From assembly GCA_934086395.1 (NCBI GenBank), contig CAKOIE010000002.1, positions 1 through 64,000 of the forward strand: a DNA stretch of 64,000 bases, read 5' to 3'. A program made the position numbers and the translations under genes. The first letter of the stretch is position 1. Every line of letters starts with the position of its first letter. Shown here in pieces: positions 35,501-42,524 of this stretch. Below the pieces are notes generated by a model. That model did not search any database, was not told the origin of the DNA, and saw only the letters and a program-made list of their open reading frames with translations. The stretch is from an uncultured Bacilli bacterium. Lineage in GTDB: Bacteria; Bacillota_I; Bacilli_A; RF39; UBA660.

Positions 35501-36391
35501 CTATACTAATTCATAATTTCTAGCTATAATTCTTTTATCACTACAATATTCAATAATATATTCATTATTTTCTCTACATACAATTATTCCAATTGTTTTA
35601 TCTTGATTTGATTTCTTTAAATTATTATCTATATAATTCATATATATTTCTATTTGTCCAATATGTTCTTTCTTTAGTTTTGCAACTTTAAGTTCTACTA
35701 CAACATAACAATTAAACTCTATGTTATATAGTAATAAATCAATATAATTATATCTATCACCTAATTTTATAGGATACTCATTACTAATAAAGCTAAAGCC
35801 TGATCCTAGTTCTTGCATAAAATTTTTAATATCTTCTAATATAATTTGTTGCAATACTTTTTCGGATATTTCAATATATTTATTTGTATTTTTAATCAAT
35901 ATTGGATTCTTTACTAAATCAGGTAATAATGGCTTTACATTTGCAATAAGTTTAGTCTTAGCGCTTTCACTAAGTCTTTCATATTCTTGAGATTTAATCT
36001 TATTTCGCAATTCTCTTATACTAATATTAAAGTTATTACAAATTCTTATGTAGTATATTATTGCATTGATATTTTTTAGCTTTAATAATTCTGAATAATG
36101 ACTCCAAGTCAATTGTGTCGACAGTGTCGACACTTTTTCATCACTAAATACTTTATAAAATTGCTTCATCCTAAATAAGGTACGGCGATTATATTTTTTG
36201 CCTACTTCTACAACTAATCTTTTAGAATATTCGTCAATAATATTATCGCCATATTTACCACCAGCTTCGGTTAATAGTCTACCTATTTCAAAATAAGTAT
36301 TTACGGTATTTCTTTCTTTTGAATAATCTTTTACTTTAGAGTATATTTCGTTATCGATTATTTTATTTTTTATTTCTTCATAATAATTCAT
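35501..36391 (-). CDS. DUF1016/YhcG-like PDDEXK nuclease-domain protein, copy 3
   Basis: 296 residues, first of the three head-to-tail copies. Same N-terminal 86 residues and same nuclease half (VVVELKVAKLKKEHIGQIE) as copy 2, but a different middle (EKVSTLSTQLTWSHYSELLKLKNINAIIYYI, then NFNISIRELRNKI), which is the form usual in DUF1016 proteins (WSHY). The identical ends and divergent centres show recombination or gene conversion between copies. The palindrome at 36115-36133 encodes STLST. Confidence 0.88.
   Translation of the reverse strand: MNYYEEIKNKIIDNEIYSKVKDYSKERNTVNTYFEIGRLLTEAGGKYGDNIIDEYSKRLVVEVGKKYNRRTLFRMKQFYKVFSDEKVSTLSTQLTWSHYSELLKLKNINAIIYYIRICNNFNISIRELRNKIKSQEYERLSESAKTKLIANVKPLLPDLVKNPILIKNTNKYIEISEKVLQQIILEDIKNFMQELGSGFSFISNEYPIKLGDRYNYIDLLLYNIEFNCYVVVELKVAKLKKEHIGQIEIYMNYIDNNLKKSNQDKTIGIIVCRENNEYIIEYCSDKRIIARNYELV
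36115..36133. repeat. 19-bp perfect palindrome in DUF1016 copy 3
   Basis: GTGTCGACAGTGTCGACAC: 8-bp arms around AGT, same residues 87-93 and same AATT/TTTTTC flanks as the other copies. Confidence 0.9.
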
Positions 36392-36431
36392 TTTATCCTT
36401 CTTTCTAATTTATTTTTTCTTATTATCAATA

Positions 36432-37154
36432 TTATTTGTAGCTAATACACGTAACATTATCATCTAACATAAGTAAATTCATTGGTTTATTTGAATAATT
36501 TTCTATTAATTTAACAACATTAAGTAATATTTCATCATCACCTGCTAATTGATATGAATAACTTATACTTAAAGATGTTAATAACTTTAATGCTTTAGTT
36601 AACCAACTATTAACATTATTTAATTTATTTAAAGATACATAAGTAGTTAAAGGAGTATTTTTAATAATCTCTCCTGTTTTATAATCACTATAAACATACT
36701 TTTCAATTAAAAAATTATTATTATATTCATAAGTTTGTAAAACAACTGAAGCATATCCTATTTTTTTATTATTCAAAGTTAAATTATTTTTTAATTCAAA
36801 ACGAAAAATATAAGAATTACTACTAATTAATAATTTATTATTATAATTATTACTAATATTAGAAGAATCTATAAATATATCAATAACTGGTTTATTTAAT
36901 TCATATCTCATGTATTTAAAACTATCATTAGTAATAACATAAGAATTAATAATATTATTAAGTTCAATATCAAATACTTTAGATATAATAGTTTTAAAAT
37001 ATATATTATATTTATTAAATAAATATTTAAATACTTCTTCATTAATTATTGGTAAATGAAAATCATTATTACATTTTAAATAATTATTAGTATTAATTAA
37101 CTTAAGATTATAATTTAATTTATCTAGATCATATATTGTAATTAATTTTGCCAT
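36432..37154 (-). CDS. Conserved-looking soluble protein of unknown function
   Basis: 240 residues. Asn- and Tyr-rich, mixed alpha/beta, no signal peptide, no membrane segment and no motif that I recognise (MAKLITIYDLDKLNYNLKLI). A CIS/LLMLDDNVTC ending carries its only paired cysteines. Separated from the DUF1016 genes by 40 nt on the same strand, so it may be their leader gene. Confidence 0.55.
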   Translation of the reverse strand: MAKLITIYDLDKLNYNLKLINTNNYLKCNNDFHLPIINEEVFKYLFNKYNIYFKTIISKVFDIELNNIINSYVITNDSFKYMRYELNKPVIDIFIDSSNISNNYNNKLLISSNSYIFRFELKNNLTLNNKKIGYASVVLQTYEYNNNFLIEKYVYSDYKTGEIIKNTPLTTYVSLNKLNNVNSWLTKALKLLTSLSISYSYQLAGDDEILLNVVKLIENYSNKPMNLLMLDDNVTCISYK

Positions 37155-37454
37155 AAATTTTATTCCTTTCTAAAAAGAGGAAATATTTTCCTCTTCTATA
37201 TATATATTTAGTATAAAGTTTATTAATTTACTTGTTTTTTTTGTAAATAAAATAGAATTTAATTAAAATAAAAAAGACATTGAACCAATCAATATCCATT
37301 TTAACTTATAATATCTAAATAAAATAACTTCATATATTGTTAAAAATAACACTGTAAGAAATAGAAAATGTTTATAAAGTTTTCCTAAGAACGGGCTCCT
37401 ATAATCGCGTGGCAGGTCCCTACCTGCCTGCTCTCCCTCGCGCTTCGCTATATA
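37155..37454. other. Intergenic region: AT-rich part then GC-rich part with hairpin
   Basis: 37155-37384 is AT-rich with nothing recognised. From about 37385 to the stop of the next gene the sequence turns GC-rich, continuous with the 3' end of the surface-protein gene, and holds a 7-bp hairpin (37411-37428). Confidence 0.6.
37411..37428 (-). other. GC-rich hairpin downstream of the surface-protein gene
   Basis: GGCAGGT/ACCTGCC stem with a 4-nt loop, 27 bp past the stop codon. No T-run follows on the minus strand, so not a normal terminator. Position and size recall the hairpin needed next to variable regions of diversity-generating retroelements. Confidence 0.5.
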
Positions 37455-38972
37455 TCACTCAAGTGTATATGCATTTTCTATACTTTCGCCTGTTCCTCCA
37501 GCTATCACGACATCAGATTTTAAGAAAAGGGCCGGACGCACACCATACGTGCTGAAAGCAACGCGGTCGCTGACATCCCCGCCCGAACCGACACGGAACA
37601 CATAATCCGCATCGCCAGAACTAGGGGACAAAGTCCATTGATATGCACTGTTAAATAACCAGTTATTTACTTTACTATCAGCATCATCACAGTCGTATAA
37701 ACTATTTCTGCATGCAGCTCCGGTTGATGCATATCCATAATCACTTGGATAAATTAAGGCGATTTTTCCATCCCATGCATTTTTTCTTGCTATTCCGTCT
37801 GATGGATTACTGATATGTAATGTTCCTCTTTCGGCATTGTACATATTCAAAGCAGAAACTGAATATGTATTATAACCACCTAGATTCCATCTTACTTTTG
37901 CTACTTTATCTAATGAACTACTTTTTATATTTTTTCTATAATCGTATGATCCATTTTTTTCATTATTTTGTCCATTATACCATAAGGTTGTACCACTCGT
38001 TTTATTTGATAAATACCCTTCAGCAATATCACTTCGACAATATGCTGTGCTTCCACTACCATCACAGTTTAATTCATACATTAAATCTGCTTGACTCCAT
38101 TCATTTACTCCCCATCCATTATTTATACTTGATTCAGAAGTATCCCATGAATAATTTCCTAGTAAATCATTTCTTACTATTTTTACAAGTGATTCCTTCT
38201 TTTCTTTACCATTCTCATCTATTGTTGTTATATTATTAAATACTCCTATTATTCTCCATATTTCATCACCATTAAATTTTAGATAGTTCCTTGGTGATGC
38301 TCCTACATATCTTATATTTTTTTCTGGTGTATCATCTTTTTCTAATCCATTATCTGTTGCTGCTTTATTGTATGTATTATTTAAATGTAAAAATAAGGGG
38401 GTTAGTGATGATGTATCGTTTGTATTTTCTATTGTTATTTTAGCGTTCAAAACTAATTGCCCATTTTTATTTTGAATTTTATCTGATTTAGGAAAATATA
38501 AATTTAAACGATACTTAGTAGTTGTATTTGTTTTAGGTGATATTGTTAATTCTTTTAAAATTGCTTTACCAGCTGCTATAGTTGGAAACATTGTCTTTTC
38601 TTGAACTACTGTACTATAATTTGTTCCACTATAAATATCATAATATAGAACACCGTCATTTTCAGTATCAGTAAATGTATTTAAATCTATTATTGTCTTC
38701 AAATACAATTTATAACTATTATTAGAAGTGTTTTTTACTGTTATAGAAAAATCCTTATAACCAATTGGTGTATCACCAGGTAATGCATTTTCAATAGTTA
38801 TAGTACTCGTCGATTCAAACTTTGCAGATAACTGAGCACCTCCAATAATCATAGTTGATGAATCTTCTGACTTTATATTTAAATCAAAATATGCATAAGT
38901 TATACCAAAAAATAATCCAATAGTTAATAAGAATACTAATAAAGTTATTATAATAATTTTGTTATTTTTCAT
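37455..38972 (-). CDS. Surface protein with a C-type-lectin-like, possibly hypervariable C-terminus
   Basis: 505 residues. One N-terminal membrane segment (about 5-27, ending in the YAYFD signature of TasA/camelysin-like proteins), a beta-rich part (about 40-185), and a C-terminal domain (about 205-490) with Trp-rich motifs (DEIWRIIGVF, SAYQWTLSPSS) of the C-lectin or DUF6273-like type ending GVRPALFLKSDVVI. Codons for about residues 450-483 are GC-rich and mostly of NNY form (GGC, GAT, CGT, GGT, AGC, GAC, CGC), unlike the rest. It follows the GH31 gene by 34 nt. Probable exposed binding protein; ligand unknown. Confidence 0.8.
   Translation of the reverse strand: MKNNKIIIITLLVFLLTIGLFFGITYAYFDLNIKSEDSSTMIIGGAQLSAKFESTSTITIENALPGDTPIGYKDFSITVKNTSNNSYKLYLKTIIDLNTFTDTENDGVLYYDIYSGTNYSTVVQEKTMFPTIAAGKAILKELTISPKTNTTTKYRLNLYFPKSDKIQNKNGQLVLNAKITIENTNDTSSLTPLFLHLNNTYNKAATDNGLEKDDTPEKNIRYVGASPRNYLKFNGDEIWRIIGVFNNITTIDENGKEKKESLVKIVRNDLLGNYSWDTSESSINNGWGVNEWSQADLMYELNCDGSGSTAYCRSDIAEGYLSNKTSGTTLWYNGQNNEKNGSYDYRKNIKSSSLDKVAKVRWNLGGYNTYSVSALNMYNAERGTLHISNPSDGIARKNAWDGKIALIYPSDYGYASTGAACRNSLYDCDDADSKVNNWLFNSAYQWTLSPSSGDADYVFRVGSGGDVSDRVAFSTYGVRPALFLKSDVVIAGGTGESIENAYTLE
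37531..37626 (-). other. Candidate variable region (DGR-like) in the surface-protein gene
   Basis: About 95 bp of sharply higher GC than anything around it, coding SSGDADYVFRVGSGGDVSDR and on. Variable codons end in C or T with mixed first two bases, the pattern made when AAY template codons are copied with random substitution at A. A constant GVRPALF segment and a GC hairpin follow. No reverse transcriptase or template repeat in this window. Confidence 0.45.
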
Positions 38973-39006
38973 TTACTCACCTTCTTTTATGATTATATAT
39001 TATTTT

Positions 39007-41418
39007 TTATAATTCTGCTATATATTCTAATAATTTTAAGAACATTGTTATATATTTAGGATGTAATCCTTTTCTTTTTAATTTACGAATAGATATTCTT
39101 TTAGTTCTTATTTCTTCATCACTAAATAATATAGTCGCAATTTTTTCTTTTAATTCAGTTGTTATTTGTAAATCAGATAGAATTGAATCTAAATCTTCAT
39201 TTATTATTCTTTCTGCTTCTATTTCAATGTCTTTTCCTTTACAATTAATAGATAATTGAGTATTAGTTGGAACATTTAAAATAGATACTACAAAGTCATT
39301 TTCTTCTATAGAATATTCAAAATTATCTTGTTTTTCTTCACCAATATATACTAATACATCACTTGGTTTACGAACATTTCTAAATCTTATTTTATAATTT
39401 CTAGTAGGCATTATTACTCTAGTTGTTCCACTTGTTGGTCTTATAATTACAGTATAATTATTTAATTGATAATTATAGTCTATATTTGTTATTAAATAAG
39501 CTCCTTTTTCATATTCAAGAGTTGTCCCATCATCTTCATATAATTTATACGTATTACTTTGTCCTGGAAATATTTGTATTTCTAAATCTTTCGGATTAGA
39601 TGTATCATTAATATTTTTTTCATCTAATATAGCCAAAGGAATTATAGTTCCTCTTTTAGCAAATACAGGATAATCTTCATCTTCATAGAATGTAACATAT
39701 CTTTTTCCTCCCATAAATTTTTTACCAGTTTTAAAGTCATACCATATTCCATTTGGTAAAAATATTCTTTGGACTGTTCTATTCATTATTATATTCTTTT
39801 TAGTTGTTATAGGAGATATAAATAATTCACTACCAAAATAATATTCATTTTTATAATCTAGTTCATCATATATTTCAGGATAACGATAATATATTGGTTG
39901 AATTAATGGTAATCCAGTTTGACTATATTTATATGTTTCTGTATAAATATAAGGGATAAGACGATGTCTTAAATTTAAATAATCTTTAACTATAAGATAT
40001 GTTTTAACATCCCATAACCATGGTTCTCTTTTATAATAGTGTGATGTATCTGATGAAAATCTAAGTATTGGAGAGTATGTTCCTAGTTGGACAAATCTCA
40101 TATATAGTTCAGGATCTTCAGTTCCTAATTTATATCCTCCAATATCATGAGACCAAAAACTTATTCCAATATTTGATGATTTTGAATTAAATTCAGGTAC
40201 CAAATTTAAATTCTTCCAACTTACAATTGTTTGTCCACTATAAAGAATTGGATATTTATGAGATGCAATTAAACCATTACGAGAAAGTATCATTGGTCTT
40301 TTATTAAAGAATCTTTTAAAATCATATGTATGATAACGATTTAATGTTCTTAAAATACTAATATTTTTAGGATTATTATAATCTATCCAGAAAAAATCAG
40401 TACCAAAATCATATAGTGGTTTAATTAGTTCATCAAAATATGCATTTAACATATCTGGATTATAAACATTAAAAGGTATAATTCCTTCTCCTTCATATTT
40501 TGATTCTTGTTTAAATCTATTATAAGCTATTTCATCAGGAGATATTCCTTCCATAGGATTTATATTTAATCCAATATGTATATTGTTATTGTGAAGATTA
40601 TCTATTAATTCTTTAGGGTTATCTATTAAATTATAGTTGAATGTGAAACCAGAATTAGTTCCTTCATACTTTAAATGCCAATCTTTATTTAATAATATAA
40701 TAGATAAAGGGATATTATGATATTTAAAGTTTTCTATAAGTTCATTTATCTGTTTATCAGTATAAGCAATATTCTTATTCCACCAATTACCTAGAGCATA
40801 TCTTGGTATAAGTGGTGGTTTTCCAGTTAGTTTAAAATAATCTCTTAGACAATACCCAAAATCTTTACGATATAAAAATACATATGTATCTATTCTTTCA
40901 TCTTCTCTTTTAATTAAGGAACCATCATCATTTATTATTAAAGAATTACTATCATCTATTGAAGCAAATCCATCTGTTGAATATAGGCCTTTTTCAAAAT
41001 TAGCTGTTCCATCTATATCATCTAAAGAATATGATGTTCCCTTAAAGTTTCTAGCTTCAGGAGCACCAAAAAACCATAGTTTATCAGTATTATTTAGACT
41101 AATCCTTAAATTTATATCTGGAGCTATTTTAGTTCCATAAAATGGTTTTTCTTTTTGATATTCTAGTTTAAAATAATTAGTTGTAATGGTTAAAAATTCT
41201 TTATCATTTTTTACAAAGAATTTTGGTGGTTGGAATCTTCTAAATGAAGCAAATTCAGTTGGTCTATTTTCAAATTTTCCTTCATTTGAATATTCTAATC
41301 TTATTAAAACATCACTAAGTATAGTTATACGATAGTTTTTACCAATTATCATTGATTCTTCAAGTGATTTAGCTTCTTCATAATTTCTTATTAAAAAATG
41401 ATCTTTTAATCTTGTCAT
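39007..41418 (-). CDS. Glycoside hydrolase family 31 (alpha-glucosidase/xylosidase type)
   Basis: 803 residues. GH31 layout: N-terminal beta-sandwich (about 1-200), TIM barrel with FFWIDYNNP (nucleophile Asp, about 346) and SFWSHDIGGYKLGTEDPELYMRFVQLGTYSPILRF (acid/base region and RW-like loop), then beta domains with GTTLEYEKGAYL. A C-terminal helical tail of about 90 residues is extra. No signal peptide, so it acts in the cytoplasm on imported oligosaccharides. The substrate (alpha-glucoside, xyloside or galactoside) is not clear from sequence. Transcribed with the surface-protein gene. Confidence 0.92.
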   Translation of the reverse strand: MTRLKDHFLIRNYEEAKSLEESMIIGKNYRITILSDVLIRLEYSNEGKFENRPTEFASFRRFQPPKFFVKNDKEFLTITTNYFKLEYQKEKPFYGTKIAPDINLRISLNNTDKLWFFGAPEARNFKGTSYSLDDIDGTANFEKGLYSTDGFASIDDSNSLIINDDGSLIKREDERIDTYVFLYRKDFGYCLRDYFKLTGKPPLIPRYALGNWWNKNIAYTDKQINELIENFKYHNIPLSIILLNKDWHLKYEGTNSGFTFNYNLIDNPKELIDNLHNNNIHIGLNINPMEGISPDEIAYNRFKQESKYEGEGIIPFNVYNPDMLNAYFDELIKPLYDFGTDFFWIDYNNPKNISILRTLNRYHTYDFKRFFNKRPMILSRNGLIASHKYPILYSGQTIVSWKNLNLVPEFNSKSSNIGISFWSHDIGGYKLGTEDPELYMRFVQLGTYSPILRFSSDTSHYYKREPWLWDVKTYLIVKDYLNLRHRLIPYIYTETYKYSQTGLPLIQPIYYRYPEIYDELDYKNEYYFGSELFISPITTKKNIIMNRTVQRIFLPNGIWYDFKTGKKFMGGKRYVTFYEDEDYPVFAKRGTIIPLAILDEKNINDTSNPKDLEIQIFPGQSNTYKLYEDDGTTLEYEKGAYLITNIDYNYQLNNYTVIIRPTSGTTRVIMPTRNYKIRFRNVRKPSDVLVYIGEEKQDNFEYSIEENDFVVSILNVPTNTQLSINCKGKDIEIEAERIINEDLDSILSDLQITTELKEKIATILFSDEEIRTKRISIRKLKRKGLHPKYITMFLKLLEYIAEL

Positions 41419-41462
41419 AGCAACCTCTCTATTCTAATTTATAATAGCATAATAATTTTAAT

Positions 41463-41490
41463 TTGACAATTAAATATATTATGTTATAAT
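41463..41490 (+). promoter_or_regulatory. Promoter of rpsD
   Basis: TTGACA (41463-41468), 16 bp, TATAAT (41485-41490), extended by TG. Transcription would start near 41497, giving a 150-nt leader. Confidence 0.85.
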
Positions 41491-41496
41491 AGTTAA

Positions 41497-41647
41497 TGAT
41501 TTGAGGCAGATATATGCTTTAATTTAATTGTTTATTTGAAATAACTTTAGTAACTTAAACTGCCTAAGGGAAAAAGATAATAAACTGTTAAATTATTTAA
41601 TAAGTATAAAATAACTCTTATCAAATATATAGAAAGGAGTAATAAAA
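41497..41647 (+). promoter_or_regulatory. Structured rpsD leader (S4 autoregulatory type, putative)
   Basis: The leader begins with GAGGCAG, which pairs with CTGCCT about 65 nt later (41561-41567), closing a long-range stem, and ends with a GAAAGGAG ribosome binding site. A long structured leader on rpsD is the setting of the Firmicute S4-binding leader. The full pseudoknot was not checked. Confidence 0.55.
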
Positions 41648-42250
41648 ATGTCAAGATATACTGGTCCTATTTATAAAAAATCTCGTAGATTAGGTTTTTC
41701 TGTATTAGAAAATGGTAAGGAACTTGCTAAAAGACCTTATGCTCCTGGAATTCATGGAACAAGTAGAAGAAAAAAATCTAGTGAATATGGAATCCAATTA
41801 GAAGAAAAACAAAAATTAAGATTTATGTATGGATTAAGTGAAAAACAATTTGCTCGTACTTTTGAAAGAGCTGGTAAGATGAGTGGTATTCATGGTGAAA
41901 ATTTACTTAAATTACTTGAAAGTAGATTAGATAATATTGTTTATCGTATGGGTCTTGCTAACACTAGAAGAGGTGCTAGACAACTTGTTAATCATGGTCA
42001 TATTACTGTAAATGGAAAGAGTGTTAATATTCCTTCTTATACAGTTAAACCTGGTGATGTAATTAGTGTTAAGGAAAAATCTTTAAATCATCCAGCAATG
42101 AAACAAGCTTTAGAAAATGTTGTTGCTAGAGCTAAATTTGTTGAATTTGATGCTAATAAGATGACTGGAACTTATGTTAGATATCCAGAAAGAAGTGAAC
42201 TTAACGCTGATGTTAATGAATCATTAGTAGTTGAATTCTATAACAGATAG
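41648..42250 (+). CDS. rpsD: 30S ribosomal protein S4
   Basis: 200 residues. Primary 16S rRNA-binding protein of the small subunit and often a repressor of its own mRNA. Starts [20 protein letters not shown] as in Firmicutes; S4 domain [35 protein letters not shown] (about 91-125). Single gene with its own strong promoter and structured leader. Confidence 0.98.
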   Translation: MSRYTGPIYKKSRRLGFSVLENGKELAKRPYAPGIHGTSRRKKSSEYGIQLEEKQKLRFMYGLSEKQFARTFERAGKMSGIHGENLLKLLESRLDNIVYRMGLANTRRGARQLVNHGHITVNGKSVNIPSYTVKPGDVISVKEKSLNHPAMKQALENVVARAKFVEFDANKMTGTYVRYPERSELNADVNESLVVEFYNR

Positions 42251-42253
42251 TAG

Positions 42254-42280
42254 GAACGAAGAAATTCGTTCTTTTTATTT
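42254..42280 (+). terminator. Terminator of rpsD
   Basis: GAACGA/TTCGTTC stem right after the stop codon, followed by a T-rich tract. Confidence 0.75.
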
Positions 42281-42490
42281 GTTTTTTAATATTTTATGCT
42301 ACTCTATTTGTATATCAGTTAACGTAAAAAAATTAGTTATACTACTTTAAGAGACTATGACTAATTTATAAGGTTATAAAAAATATAGAAGTTATTTTTG
42401 ATAGTATAACACTTACAAAATACAAACGAATAAGAATTGAAAAGTAAAAACAATAAATTATGATAGGCTCAGCATTTTTCTTTTATAAAA

Positions 42491-42524
42491 AAAATAGTAA
42501 GATTAATTTCTTACTATTTTTTTA
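42491..42524. terminator. Bidirectional terminator at the end of ileS
   Basis: AAAATAGTAAG/CTTACTATTTT stem, 8-nt loop, T-rich or A-rich on both sides; reaches into the last ileS codons. Confidence 0.75.

Larger units (their letters stand above)
34561..36391. repeat. Tandem direct repeats of the DUF1016 gene
   Basis: The unit is 906 bp (start codons at 36391 and 35485; the third at 34579 is again 906 bp on). Spacer sequences between genes are also repeated, so the whole unit was duplicated rather than single genes transposed. Confidence 0.9.

Noticed and set aside
37411..37428. GC hairpin as an ordinary terminator of the surface-protein gene
   Set aside because: No T-run follows on the minus strand; the sequence after it is GC-rich.
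37820..38239. Plus-strand ORF of 139 codons opposite the surface-protein gene
   Set aside because: His/Leu/Tyr-rich shadow of the real minus-strand gene, without ribosome binding site. The same holds for the plus-strand ORFs at 16103, 28438, 28973, 30460, 31243, 35193, 45571, 51116 and 53420, and the minus-strand ORFs at 10253, 10773 and 62850.
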